Assembly (NCBI GenBank): GCA_938015525.1
Contig: CALLPC010000002.1
Coordinates: 1 to 64,000 of the forward strand
Source: an uncultured Dehalococcoidia bacterium
Lineage (GTDB): Bacteria; Chloroflexota; Dehalococcoidia; Tepidiformales; Tepidiformaceae
Direction of reading: 5' to 3'
Length of the DNA: 64,000 bases
Shown: positions 51,459-61,814 of the stretch, one piece after another
How the letters are laid out: every line of letters begins with the position of its first letter
Numbering within the stretch: the first letter of the stretch is position 1
Position numbers and translations under genes: made by a program
Notes under the pieces: generated by a model
What the model saw: the letters and a program-made list of their open reading frames with translations, nothing else
Database searches by the model: none
What the model was told of the DNA's origin: nothing

Positions 51459-52775
51459 CTACACCCTCCGCAGCTCCCGGCTCCCGACCGCCAGCGCGAG
51501 CGTCAGGGCCGCCGCCGCCAGCATCCAGCCGAGCACCGTGTGCGGCGCCCCCCAGCGGTCGATCATCGCCCCCATCAGCAGCCCCGCGAACGGTGTCATC
51601 CCCCACGTCATCGTTTGCAGCGCCACCACCCGTGAGCGGAACTCCGGCGCCGCCTTCATCTGCATCAACGACGCATTGAACGCCGCGTAGATGCTGTGGA
51701 ACACCCCCGCCACCACCAGCGCACCCACCGCCAGCCACAGCTCGCGCATCAGCGTGAACGACGCCACCGAAAGGCAGTAGAACAGGCACGCCCACATCAT
51801 CGGCGGCCCCAGCCGGTCCCGGTTCGACGTCGCCGCCACCACTGCCCCGCCCGCCAGTGACCCCAGCCCCACCGCTGCCGCGAGGAACCCGTACGCATTC
51901 GCCCCCTCGTGCAGCACGTCCTTCGCAAACACCGGCAGGAAGCTCACGTACGGGTAGACCAGCACGCTCGGCAGCACCGCCATCCCCACGATCAGCGTCA
52001 TCGGCCGGTCCCGCACCACGTAGGCCAGCCCCCGCCCCACGCTTACCAGCGCGTGTTCCGTCGTCTCCCGCAGCTCCGGCTCGAACCGCGGCAGCCGCGC
52101 CGTCAACACCAGGGAGACCACCAGGCAGCCCGCCTGCACCTCGAATGTCCCCTCCGTCCCGATCAGCCCGATGAGCGCTCCGCCGATCGCAGGCCCGATG
52201 ACGCGCATCGCATTCCCGCCCAGCGCATTCAGCGCCACCGCGTTCGTCATCTCATCGGGCCCCACGGTATCGAAGACCAGCAGGCTCCTGATCGGCCCGG
52301 CGAGCGCCTCCACGATGCCCGCCAGCGCCGCCAGCACGTACACCATCCACAGCTCAATCCACCCCCCGCCCACCAGCAACGCCAGCAGCACCGCGATCGC
52401 CGCACTCACCGCCGTGTACACCATCAGCAGGCCCCGCCGCTCGTAACGCCCCGCAAACACCCCGCCGAACGGCGACACCAGCACGAGAAACGCCCCCCGC
52501 AGCAGCGCCACCACCGCCAGGTTCGTCGCCGAACCCCCGAGGTCGTTCACCACCAGCCACCCCTGCCCAATCGTCTGCACCCACGACCCGACCTGCAGCG
52601 CCATCGTCGAAAACAAAAGCACCCGGAAATCACGGTGCCGGAGCGAGGCCAGCGGCCGGCCGGGCGCCGTCAGCCCCCCCGCCCGGGGGCTCCGTTCGGC
52701 CGCAGGGATGGCACCGGAGGACAAGCGAAAGCTCCGGGCGCAGGGGCGCCGCGTCGTTCGATCCTGCACAATCAT
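51459..52775 (-). CDS. MFS transporter (MFS_3, EntS-like exporter)
   Basis: The 438-residue protein has about 12 hydrophobic segments and the MFS_3 pattern: LASLRHRDFRVLLFSTMALQVGSWVQTIGQGWLV at the N-terminus, the inter-helix loop GGVFAGRYERRGLL, and GGNAMRVIGPAIGGALIGL. This group includes enterobactin exporter EntS and similar proton-driven effluxers. Its cargo is unknown. ATG 52775 has GGAG nine bases upstream and is chosen over the GTG at 52790. It lies 78 bases from the divergent tldD gene. Confidence 0.85.
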   Translation of the reverse strand: MIVQDRTTRRPCARSFRLSSGAIPAAERSPRAGGLTAPGRPLASLRHRDFRVLLFSTMALQVGSWVQTIGQGWLVVNDLGGSATNLAVVALLRGAFLVLVSPFGGVFAGRYERRGLLMVYTAVSAAIAVLLALLVGGGWIELWMVYVLAALAGIVEALAGPIRSLLVFDTVGPDEMTNAVALNALGGNAMRVIGPAIGGALIGLIGTEGTFEVQAGCLVVSLVLTARLPRFEPELRETTEHALVSVGRGLAYVVRDRPMTLIVGMAVLPSVLVYPYVSFLPVFAKDVLHEGANAYGFLAAAVGLGSLAGGAVVAATSNRDRLGPPMMWACLFYCLSVASFTLMRELWLAVGALVVAGVFHSIYAAFNASLMQMKAAPEFRSRVVALQTMTWGMTPFAGLLMGAMIDRWGAPHTVLGWMLAAAALTLALAVGSRELRRV

Positions 52776-52853
52776 CGCCCAACGCTCCACCAGCCCCGCT
52801 TCCCCGCCCCGTCCCTGTTACGATCGAATCACCGTCTCAGGAGCTCGCCCAGC

Positions 52854-54295
<1,442 letters not shown>

Positions 54296-54299
<4 letters not shown>

Positions 54300-55672
54300 C
54301 TGGCCGTGCACCCGAAGGCGTCGCGGCGCTCGAAATCGCCCGCCGGGCGGTCCAGCTCGCCCGCCGCGCCGGCGCCGACCAGTGCGATGCCATTGTCCTC
54401 GCCGGCATCGAAAGTACCGTCACTGTCCGCCTCGGCGAGGTCGAAAAACTCATCGAGGCCGGCTCGGTCGGCCTCGGCCTCCGCGTCATCCAGGGCGGCC
54501 GCACCGCCATCTGCGCCACCTCCGACCTCGCCCCTGACGCCCTCGAACGCTTCGCCCGCGAAACCGTCGAACTCGCCGCCATCAGCGCCCCCGATGAGCA
54601 CGCCGGCCTCCCCGACCCCGCCCTCTTCGGTCGCCCGGCCGATGCCGCAGCCCTGCAGCTCTACGACGAGCGCATCGAAGCCCTCTCCACCGACGAGAAA
54701 ATCCGCTTCGCCCGCGAGTGCGAAGCCGCCGCCCTCGCTGCCGACCCCCGCATCACCAACACCGACGGCGCCACCCTCTCCACCCGCGTCGGCGAGGTCG
54801 CCCTCGCGAACTCCCTCGGCTTCGAAGGGAGCTACCCCGCAACCTCGATCTCCCTCGTCGCCGAGGCCATCGCCGACGACACGGACGGCAAAAAACGCCC
54901 CGGCTACTGGTACTCAGCCGAGCGCTCCCTCTCCCGCCTCGCCGAACCCGCCGAAATCGGCCGCATCGCCGCCCGCCGCGCCGTCGACCAGCTCGGCGCC
55001 CGCAAACCCGAAACCGCCCGCGTCCCCGTCGTCTTCGAACCGATGATGGCCGTCTCCCTCCTCGGCCACCTCGCTGCCTGCGCAACCGGCGACGCCCTCT
55101 ACCGCGGCGCCACCTTCCTCGCCGGCCGCGAAGGCCAGCCCCTCGCAAGCCCCCTCGTCACCATCATCGACGACCCCCTCATCCCCGGCCGCTTCGCTAC
55201 CCGCCCGTTCGACGGCGAGGGCGTCGCCACCCGGCGCAACGTCCTCGTCCGGGATGGCACCTTCACTGGCTTCCTCTTCGATTGCTACACCGCCCGGCGC
55301 CTCGGCCGGACCACCACCGGGAGCGCCGCTCGCGGCCTCGAATCCGCGCCCGCCCCGTCGTCCTCCAACCTCGTCCTCGAGCCAGGCACCCTCCAGCCGG
55401 CCGACATCCTGCGCGACATCCGCCAGGGCCTCTACGTCACCGCACTCATGGGCGCCGGCTTTAACCCCGCCACTGGCGACTACTCCCGCGGTGCGGCCGG
55501 CTTCTGGATAGAAAACGGCCACCTCGCCTGGCCCGTCTCCGAAGTCAACATCTCGGGCAACCTGGCGCAGATGCTCGCCGACATCGACGCCGTGGGCAGC
55601 GACATCGCCTGGTTCGGCGCTGCCGCTGCCCCGACCATCCGCATCCGCGAAATGACCGTCTCAGGGCGCTGA
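54296..55672 (+). CDS. tldE: TldE/PmbA, partner of TldD
   Basis: The 458-residue protein is the non-zinc partner of TldD: SVGLGLRVIQGGRTAICATSDL, TNTDGATLSTRVGEVALANSLGF, FLFDCYTARRLGRTTTGSAARG and VTALMGAGFNPATGDYSRGAAGFWIENG are its landmarks. It lacks the HExxxH site, as expected. The start is GTG 54296, overlapping the tldD stop. The two proteins form a heterodimeric protease with the active site inside. Confidence 0.95.
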
Positions 55673-55686
55673 CGTACGGCCCTCGC

Positions 55687-56823
55687 CTACCGCACGGCGA
55701 CCTGCGCCTGCCCCCGCGCAATCACCCAGTAGGCCGAGCCGGGCCGAAGCTGCGTCAGCGTGTTCAGGTAGCCGGGCATCCCGGGCAGGTAGCGCTTCCA
55801 GGTCCCCGTTGCCGCGTCCCACTCGTACACCACGGCCACGTTGCTGTCCGGTCCAAACACCTGCGCAGGCGAAACGTTCCCGCCCGGCCAGGCCACCAGG
55901 TTCGCGCCCGGCGAGAGCGGCAGCGTCGGCACCCCGCCCGAACCTCGCGTCGGCGTCGCGGTCGGCGTACTCGTGGGCCAGGCCGTCGGCGTGCTCGTCG
56001 TCGCCGGGGGCGTCCCCCCATTCCCCGCCCGCGGGGTCGGCGTTGCCGTGGGCGGCATCGTCGGGCTCGGCGGCTGTCCGCTTCCCCCGCTTCCCTGGGC
56101 CGGTGTCGGCGTGGCCGTCGGCGGCATCGTCGGGCTCGCCGAGGGTGTCGCCGTCGGCGTGCTCGTCGGCCGTGCTGTTGGCGTGCTCGTCGGCGTCGCC
56201 GTTGGCGGAGCCGGGGGCGTGGGTGAATTCGTCGGCGTTGGTGTCGGCGTGTTCGTCGCCTGGCTGCTCCCGCCGCCGCCCGTCCCGTCGTTCGTCGCAC
56301 CGAAGTTCGTCGCCCAGTACCAGCCGTACGGCGACCCCGCCCGGTAGTACCGCGCGATACCGATCTGCTGGTAATAGCCCGTAAGCATGTTCTGGTTATG
56401 CCCCGGCGACGCCCGCCAGGCATCGAACGCCGCCTGCGCCGAGGACCACGTCGTCCCGGCCGCGAGGTTCTCGCCTGCGCCTGTCGGGTACCCGCAGTCG
56501 ATCGCCCGCTGGAACGGCGACCGCCCCAGGCTGTCCGTGTGCGAGAAGTACCCCTTCGTCGCCATGTCCTCCACCATCCATGCCGCCGCCCGGTTCAGGT
56601 TCGTCGAAATCGTCAGCGGGCTCAGCCCATGCTGCTGGCGATACTGGTTGATCAACATCAAGAACTGCTGCTCCTCGCTATCGAGGGCATCGTGCGTCAC
56701 CGAACAGTTCGTCAGCGCCTCGGCCCGCCGGTCCCCGCTCACCGCCAGCGCCAGGGCGGCCAGCACCGCTCCAACCAGCGCCATCCAGAGCGGCATCGTC
56801 GTGTGTCGTACCCCTGCAGCCAT
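55687..56823 (-). CDS. Secreted CAP-domain protein with long TPT-rich linker and C-terminal domain
   Basis: The 378-residue protein has a signal peptide (MPLWMALVGAVLAALALAVS), then a CAP/SCP domain: EEQQFLMLINQYRQQHGLSPL, AAAWMVEDMATKGYFSHTDS and FDAWRASPGHNQNML. A linker of about 110 residues consists of TPTATPT-type repeats with two copies of SPTMPPTATPTP. The C-terminal part, GANLVAWPGGNVSPAQVFG to VIARGQAQVAV, looks like a small compact domain found on other secreted Chloroflexota proteins. It would act outside the cell; CAP proteins have diverse and mostly unknown roles. The linker may be a site of glycosylation. Confidence 0.85.
   Translation of the reverse strand: MAAGVRHTTMPLWMALVGAVLAALALAVSGDRRAEALTNCSVTHDALDSEEQQFLMLINQYRQQHGLSPLTISTNLNRAAAWMVEDMATKGYFSHTDSLGRSPFQRAIDCGYPTGAGENLAAGTTWSSAQAAFDAWRASPGHNQNMLTGYYQQIGIARYYRAGSPYGWYWATNFGATNDGTGGGGSSQATNTPTPTPTNSPTPPAPPTATPTSTPTARPTSTPTATPSASPTMPPTATPTPAQGSGGSGQPPSPTMPPTATPTPRAGNGGTPPATTSTPTAWPTSTPTATPTRGSGGVPTLPLSPGANLVAWPGGNVSPAQVFGPDSNVAVVYEWDAATGTWKRYLPGMPGYLNTLTQLRPGSAYWVIARGQAQVAVR
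55930..56275. repeat. Low-complexity repeat DNA encoding the TPT linker
   Basis: The segment consists of short irregular direct repeats such as GTCGGCGTGCTCGTCGG. A longer unit near 56040-56075 and 56105-56140 is repeated with few changes. It stays in frame throughout and codes for the Thr/Pro-rich linker on the minus strand. It is prone to length change by slippage. Confidence 0.75.
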
Positions 56824-56955
56824 GTCGTCCCCCGGACCCGCGGATGCCAGGTGGGTCCGGTTGGAAATTCGGCCGAAAACGGGAACCAGCCGGTGGACGG
56901 CGCGTGGAACCGCCGGAACGATCCGGGACCTGCAGGGTCTCCCCGGTGCCGGCCG

Positions 56956-57336
56956 CTACCGGTTCGCCAGCCTCGCCTCGTAATCCGCTACCGCCGCCTT
57001 CAGCGCGTCCGCCGCCAGCACGCTGCAATGCACCTTGTCCCGCGGGAGCCCCCCCATCGCCGCCGCAATCGCCTCCCGCGTCAGCCGCCCCACCTCCTCG
57101 AGCGTCCACCCCACCACCAGCTCGCTCGCAAATGAACTCGTCGCAATCGCCGCCGGGCAGCCCCGCGTCTGCCACCGCACCGCCGCAATGCGCCCGCCCT
57201 CCACCCGGATCATCACCCGCATCCGGTCGCCGCAGACCGGGTTCGAACGCTCACCCTCGCCGTCGGCATCCTCCAGCACCCCCGCGTTCCGCGGGCGCTC
57301 GAAATGCTCGCGAACCAGCTCCGAATACCCTGCCAT
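56956..57336 (-). CDS. IscU/SufU-like iron-sulfur cluster scaffold
   Basis: The 126-residue protein has the three cluster Cys residues in family context: Cys35 in NPVCGDRM with Asp37, Cys60 in TRGCPAAIATSS, and Cys104 in KVHCSVLAADAL. His103 before the last Cys is the IscU feature. It assembles and hands on Fe-S clusters. No cysteine desulfurase gene is adjacent. The gene is 17 bases upstream of no partner in the same direction except the UbiA gene, which precedes it by 16 bases, so they may share a transcript. Confidence 0.85.
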   Translation of the reverse strand: MAGYSELVREHFERPRNAGVLEDADGEGERSNPVCGDRMRVMIRVEGGRIAAVRWQTRGCPAAIATSSFASELVVGWTLEEVGRLTREAIAAAMGGLPRDKVHCSVLAADALKAAVADYEARLANR

Positions 57337-57352
57337 CAGCGCACCGCCGATC

Positions 57353-58282
57353 CTACCGGTGGGCCACCAGCACCGCGAGGGCCGTCACCGTGAAGCCGCC
57401 AACCGCCAGCAGCACCTGCGGGTCCGTGAACAGCACCCGGTCCGGGGCCTCCGCCTGCCGGGGCCCGCTCATCAGCAGCAGGAACCGGAACAGCCCGAAG
57501 GCCACGAACGGGATCGTCAGCGCCATCGAACCGTCCGCAGGTACCCGTGCCGACTCAATCGTGTAGAGCGAGTAGCTCAGCAGCGCCCCTGCCGCACTCA
57601 CCCCCAGCATCAGCTCCAGCACCTCCGCGTTGTACGCCGCCAGCGAAGGCCGGTGCCGCGCCGCCTCCGGCCCCAGCTGCCGAAACTCCGCCCACCGCTT
57701 TGTCGTCGCAACGAAGAAGGCCGCAAAGCTCGAACAGACATAGAGCCACGGGCTGATGTCCACTTCGATCGCCGCCGCACCGCTCACCGCCCGGCCCACG
57801 ACCCCCGCCCCAAGCAGCAGGATGTCCAGGATGGCGACCCGCTTCAGCCCGAAGGAGTACATCGCCATCAGCGCCAGGTACCCCGCCACCACCAGCCCCG
57901 CCACCGGGTCCAGCGCCAGCGCCCCCGGCACGCTCACCCCCGCCAGGACCGCCGCTGCCGCCAGCGCCGTCCCGGTGCGCAGCCTCCCGCTCGCGACCGG
58001 CCGCAGCCGCTTCCGCGGGTGCAGCCGGTCCGCCTCCCGGTCCCGCACATCGTTCAGCAGGTACGTCGCCGAGGCGGCCAGGCACCACAGCCCGAACAGC
58101 ACCACCGACCGCCACAGCAGCGGCCACCAGCTCTCCGCATCGGCCGGCCTCCACGCCTCCCCCGCACTGAACACGAACGCCGCGAAGACGACGACGTTCT
58201 TCGGCCACTGGTACGGCCGCATCGCCCCGAGCAGCGGCGGCAGCCGGCTTCCCGCCCGTTCCCCCTGCTCGGCCCCGCTCAT
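57353..58282 (-). CDS. UbiA-family prenyltransferase, decaprenyl-phosphate phosphoribosyltransferase-like
   Basis: The 309-residue membrane enzyme has the first Asp-rich motif in ASATYLLNDVRDREADRLHP followed by RKRLRPVASG, and the start RPYQWPKNVVVFAAFVFS. It also shows LKRVAILDILLLGAGVVGRAVSG. This pattern is that of the branch transferring phosphoribose to polyprenyl phosphate, the first step to decaprenyl-phosphoryl arabinose in actinobacteria. In this organism the product is unknown. The ATG at 58282 overlaps the stop of the deacylase gene (ATGA). Confidence 0.85.
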   Translation of the reverse strand: MSGAEQGERAGSRLPPLLGAMRPYQWPKNVVVFAAFVFSAGEAWRPADAESWWPLLWRSVVLFGLWCLAASATYLLNDVRDREADRLHPRKRLRPVASGRLRTGTALAAAAVLAGVSVPGALALDPVAGLVVAGYLALMAMYSFGLKRVAILDILLLGAGVVGRAVSGAAAIEVDISPWLYVCSSFAAFFVATTKRWAEFRQLGPEAARHRPSLAAYNAEVLELMLGVSAAGALLSYSLYTIESARVPADGSMALTIPFVAFGLFRFLLLMSGPRQAEAPDRVLFTDPQVLLAVGGFTVTALAVLVAHR

Positions 58283-58758
58283 CCGGGCTCCCTGCAGATG
58301 CGTGCCCACTGGCCGCCCACCGCCGCCACCAGGTCCGCAGTCCGTGCGGCAAACACCGCATTCGCCGCCCCCGCGGCGGCCCATACCAGCTCGAACCGCT
58401 GCAACGAATCATCCGCCACGACATCGGGCCGCGTCGGCCACCCCACCGGCGCCACCCCGCCGATGTCGTACCCCGTGTGCTCACGCACCTCCGCCGGCGA
58501 CCCCATCTTCAGCCGCTTCCGGCCCACCCCGAGAATCTCCGCCAGCGCCGCCGTGTCCACCTGCCGGTCCCCGGCTGCGAGCACCATCGTCGGCCGCCCG
58601 TCGGCCATGAAAAACAGGGTCTTGACAATCTGCCCCGGCTCGCACCCCACCGCCGCCGCTGCCTCCGCCGCCGTCGCCGTACGCTCCGCGAACCATCGCA
58701 CCTCCGCCGGCAGCCCGAGCACACGGAGCGCCTCGGCTACCCGCTCCGGCGGTGTCAC
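58279..58758 (-). CDS. YbaK/ProX-family aminoacyl-tRNA deacylase-like protein
   Basis: The 159-residue protein has the YbaK fold: RVAEALRVLGLPAEVRWFAE, the conserved Lys in GQIVKTLFFMADGRPTMVL, LGVGRKRLKMGSPAEV and YDIGGVAPVGWP. These proteins hydrolyse mischarged tRNA such as Cys-tRNA-Pro or Ala-tRNA-Pro. The exact substrate is not predictable. It starts at GTG 58758, overlapping the folD stop (GTGA), and is followed by the UbiA gene in the same operon. Confidence 0.88.
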   Translation of the reverse strand: MTPPERVAEALRVLGLPAEVRWFAERTATAAEAAAAVGCEPGQIVKTLFFMADGRPTMVLAAGDRQVDTAALAEILGVGRKRLKMGSPAEVREHTGYDIGGVAPVGWPTRPDVVADDSLQRFELVWAAAGAANAVFAARTADLVAAVGGQWARICREPG

Positions 58759-59645
58759 GCCCGCCCCTCCAGCGCCCGCCGCGCCGCCCGCACCGTATTC
58801 ACCAGCAGCATCGCGACCGTCATCGGCCCCACGCCGCCCGTATACGGCGTAACCCAGCCCGCGACCTCCCGCACGTCCAGCGCCGCGTCCCCCACCAGCC
58901 GGTAGCCGCTCGGCCGCTCCGGCGCCTCCACCCGGTTCACCCCCACGTCGATGACCACCGCACCCGGCTTCACCATCTCCTTCGTCAGCGTCCCCGCGCG
59001 CCCTGCGGCCACCACCACGATGTCCGCCCGACGGGTCTGCTCGGCGAGGTCCCTCGTCGCCGTATGGCAGATGGTCACCGTCGCGTTTCCGCCCCGCGCC
59101 TTGTTCGAAAGCAGCACCGCCAGCGGCCGCCCCACCAGCGTGCTCCGCCCCACCACCACCACGTGCTTCCCTGCCGGGTCGTGCCCCGTCCGCAGCAGCA
59201 GCTCCACCACCCCGTGGGGCGTGCACGGTATCGCCCCGTCCAGCTCACCCCGCAGCAGCTTCCCCAGGTTCATCGGGTGCAAACCGTCGGCATCCTTCGC
59301 CGGGTCCATCGCATCGATGACGCGCAGCTCGTTCACCTGCGGCGGCAGCGGCAGCTGCGGCAGGATGGCGTGGAAACGGCCGTCGCCGTTCAGCCGGCGG
59401 ACGAGCGCGACCACCTCCTCCTCGGTGGCCGCAGCGGGCAGCCGGAACGTTTCCGAGTAGACCCCCGCCTCCGCGCACGCCGCCGTTTTCATCGAGACAT
59501 AACTGATCGACGCCGCATTGTCCCCCACGATGACCGCCGCCAGCCCCGGGGTCACCCCCGCGGCCCGCAGCTCGGCAGCTTCGCGCGCGACCTCCGCGCG
59601 GATCTCCGCAGCAATCGCCGCTCCGTCGATCAGCTTCGCCGGCAT
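58755..59645 (-). CDS. folD: Methylenetetrahydrofolate dehydrogenase/cyclohydrolase FolD
   Basis: The 296-residue bifunctional enzyme has the catalytic Tyr-Lys pair in ISYVSMKTAACAEAG, LPLPPQVNE, the GRSTLVGRPLAVLL nucleotide loop, CHTATRDLAEQTRRADIVV and TPYTGGVGPMTVAML. It converts methylene-THF to formyl-THF, feeding purine and formyl-Met synthesis. ATG 59645 is the start. It heads the folD-ybaK-ubiA operon and is divergent from acpS; a possible TACGAT -10 for acpS lies at 59718-59723. Confidence 0.96.
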   Translation of the reverse strand: MPAKLIDGAAIAAEIRAEVAREAAELRAAGVTPGLAAVIVGDNAASISYVSMKTAACAEAGVYSETFRLPAAATEEEVVALVRRLNGDGRFHAILPQLPLPPQVNELRVIDAMDPAKDADGLHPMNLGKLLRGELDGAIPCTPHGVVELLLRTGHDPAGKHVVVVGRSTLVGRPLAVLLSNKARGGNATVTICHTATRDLAEQTRRADIVVVAAGRAGTLTKEMVKPGAVVIDVGVNRVEAPERPSGYRLVGDAALDVREVAGWVTPYTGGVGPMTVAMLLVNTVRAARRALEGRA

Positions 59646-59768
59646 GCGCGTAGCGTAGCCGGGAACCTCCCTCCGGGCCAAAACCGCCCCGGCCACGCGC
59701 GAACGCCCGCCCTCGCGTACGATCCCCGCAGCATCGCTCACCAACCCTGCACGAACAGGCTGGTTCCT

Positions 59769-60236
59769 ATGCCCGACGACCCCACGCCGCGGCCCCGCAA
59801 ATTCGCCCACGGCATCGATGTCATCGAAACCCACCGCATCGCCGACATCATCCGCCGCCACGGCGACCGCTTCCTCAACCGCGTCTACACCCCCGACGAA
59901 ATCGCCCACTGCCGCGGCCGCATCCCCGAACTCGCCGTCCGCTTCGCCGCCAAAGAAGCCGTCATGAAAGCCCTCGGCACCGGCATCCGCGGCGTCGGCT
60001 GGAAAGACATCGAAATCCTGCCCAACCGCCGCGGCAAACCCCTCGTCTTCCTCTACGGGCGCGGCGCCCGTCGCGCCGAAGAGATCGAACTCCGCGGCCT
60101 CGAAATCTCCATGACCCACCTCGCCGACCTCGCTATCGCCTCCGCCGTCGGCGAGCGCGCCCTCACCGAAGCCGAAGACACCCCCCGCCGCGGCGAACAG
60201 GCACTCCGCCTCATCCGCGAGAAAGGCCTTCGATGA
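59769..60236 (+). CDS. acpS: Holo-[acyl-carrier-protein] synthase
   Basis: The 155-residue enzyme has GIDVIETHRIADII near the N-terminus, the magnesium-binding and catalytic FAAKEAVMKALGTGIRGVGW, and ISMTHLADLAIASAV. It moves phosphopantetheine from CoA to apo-ACP, needed for fatty-acid synthesis. It has about 20 extra C-terminal residues (EDTPRRGEQALRLIREKG). It overlaps nnr by four bases, the widespread acpS-nnr pairing. Confidence 0.94.
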   Translation: MPDDPTPRPRKFAHGIDVIETHRIADIIRRHGDRFLNRVYTPDEIAHCRGRIPELAVRFAAKEAVMKALGTGIRGVGWKDIEILPNRRGKPLVFLYGRGARRAEEIELRGLEISMTHLADLAIASAVGERALTEAEDTPRRGEQALRLIREKGLR

Positions 60237-61795
60237 AACTCGTCACCGCTGCCGAAATGCGCCAGCTCGAAGCCGCCGCAGTCGCCGCCGGCTCCAGCGA
60301 AACTCAGCTCATGGAAGAAGCCGGCCTCGCCGTCGCCCAGGAATCCTGGATGCTCCTCGGCACCCTCGAAGGCCGCCGCATCCTCGTCCTCGCCGGCCCC
60401 GGGAACAACGGCGGTGACGGCCTCGTCGCCGCCCGCCACCTCTACGACTGGGGCGCCGAGGTCGCCGTCTACCTCCCCGCCGGCCATCGCGACGAAGCCC
60501 GGCTCGACGAGCTCCGCGCCCGCGATGTACCCCTCCTCATGGCGGGAGACGACCCCGACGGCAGCCAGCTCCGCGCCCGGCTCGAAGCCGCCGACCTCGT
60601 CATCGATGCCCTCCTCGGCATCGGCCAGCGCCTCCCCCTCGACCCCGCCGGCCCCATCGGCCGCGCTCTCGCCGCCCTCGCCGCCGTCCGCGCCGCCTCC
60701 TATCAGCCCCCAAAAGTCGTCGCCGTCGACCTCCCGACCGGCCTCGACGGCGACTCCGGCGCCGTCGACCCCCTCCTCGTCGTCCCCGATATGACGGTCA
60801 CCTTCGGCCTCCCGAAAGTCGGGATGTACCAGGCGCCCGGGAGCGACGCCGTCGGCCGCGTCCAGGTCATCGATATCGGCATCCCAAAAGAAGCCGCCGA
60901 CGCCGTTCCCCTCGAACTCATCACCTCTCGCTGGGTGCGCCAGGCACTCCCCCGCCGCCCGGCGGACGCCAACAAGGGCACCTTCGGCCGCGTCCTCGTC
61001 GTCGGGGGCTCCCGCCCCTACCGCGGCGCTCCCGCCCTCGCCGCTCGCGGTGCCTATCGCGCCGGCGCCGGCCTCGTCACCATCGCAACGGTCGAAGAGC
61101 TGGTCTCCAGCCTCGCCGCCGCCATCCCCGAAGCCACCTGGCTCCCCCTCCCCGCTGGCCCCGAAGGCACCCTCGCTGCCCAGGCAGCCGTCGCCCTCCG
61201 CAGCCACTGGTCCGCCGCCCGCGCCGCCATCCTCGGCCCCGGCCTCGCCCTCACCGATGACACCCGCGCCCTCACCTGGGCAGCCCTCCCCGACACCGCC
61301 GACTGCCCCGGCGGCGTCGTCATCGATGCCGATGCGCTCAATGCCCTCGCCGCGATGGACGACGCCCCCGCCCGCCTCCACCCCCGCGCCATCCTCACCC
61401 CTCACCCCGGCGAGATGGCACGGCTCCTCCGCACCACCATCCCCGACGTCCAGCGGGATCGCCTCGCCGCCGCCCGCAATGCCGCTGAACGCTTCCGCTG
61501 TACCGTCGTCCTCAAAGGCGCCCATTCCGTCGTCGCATCCCCCGGCGGCCGCGCCGCGCTCTCCCCCTTCGCGAACCCGCTCCTCGCGACCGCCGGGAGC
61601 GGCGACGTCCTCGCCGGCATCATCGCCGGTTACCTCGCGCAGGGCGCCGAACCCTTCACCGCCGCCTGCCTCGGCGTCTACCTCCACGCTGCCGTCGCCG
61701 AGGCCGCCCAGCCCGACTACGGCCGCGCCGGGCTCCTCGCCGGCGATATCGCCGACCGCCTCCCGCGCGTCGTCCGGGACCTAACCCAATCCTGA
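60233..61795 (+). CDS. nnr: Bifunctional NAD(P)H-hydrate epimerase/dehydratase
   Basis: The 520-residue protein has the epimerase domain (TAAEMRQLEAAAVAAGSSET, VLAGPGNNGGDGLVAARHL, VDLPTGLDGDSG) up to about residue 220. The ADP/ATP-dependent dehydratase domain follows (NKGTFGRVLVVGGSRPYRGAP, TPHPGEMARLL, VLKGAHSVVASPGG, ATAGSGDVLAGIIAGYLAQG). It repairs hydrated NADH and NADPH. It sits between acpS and fabF and probably shares their expression. Confidence 0.95.
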   Translation: MKLVTAAEMRQLEAAAVAAGSSETQLMEEAGLAVAQESWMLLGTLEGRRILVLAGPGNNGGDGLVAARHLYDWGAEVAVYLPAGHRDEARLDELRARDVPLLMAGDDPDGSQLRARLEAADLVIDALLGIGQRLPLDPAGPIGRALAALAAVRAASYQPPKVVAVDLPTGLDGDSGAVDPLLVVPDMTVTFGLPKVGMYQAPGSDAVGRVQVIDIGIPKEAADAVPLELITSRWVRQALPRRPADANKGTFGRVLVVGGSRPYRGAPALAARGAYRAGAGLVTIATVEELVSSLAAAIPEATWLPLPAGPEGTLAAQAAVALRSHWSAARAAILGPGLALTDDTRALTWAALPDTADCPGGVVIDADALNALAAMDDAPARLHPRAILTPHPGEMARLLRTTIPDVQRDRLAAARNAAERFRCTVVLKGAHSVVASPGGRAALSPFANPLLATAGSGDVLAGIIAGYLAQGAEPFTAACLGVYLHAAVAEAAQPDYGRAGLLAGDIADRLPRVVRDLTQS

Positions 61796-61797
61796 TG

Positions 61798-61803
61798 TAC
61801 ACT
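61798..61803 (+). promoter_or_regulatory. TACACT -10 box before fabF
   Basis: TACACT lies between the nnr stop and the fabF GTG, ending 11 bases before it. The predicted leader is about five bases. No good -35 is visible. Confidence 0.45.
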
Positions 61804-61814
61804 CAGGGCAACCC

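Noticed and set aside
55930-56275. Repeated units suggesting a CRISPR array or satellite
   Set aside because: Units are short and irregular, stay in frame and encode a TPT linker; there are no spacers of constant size.
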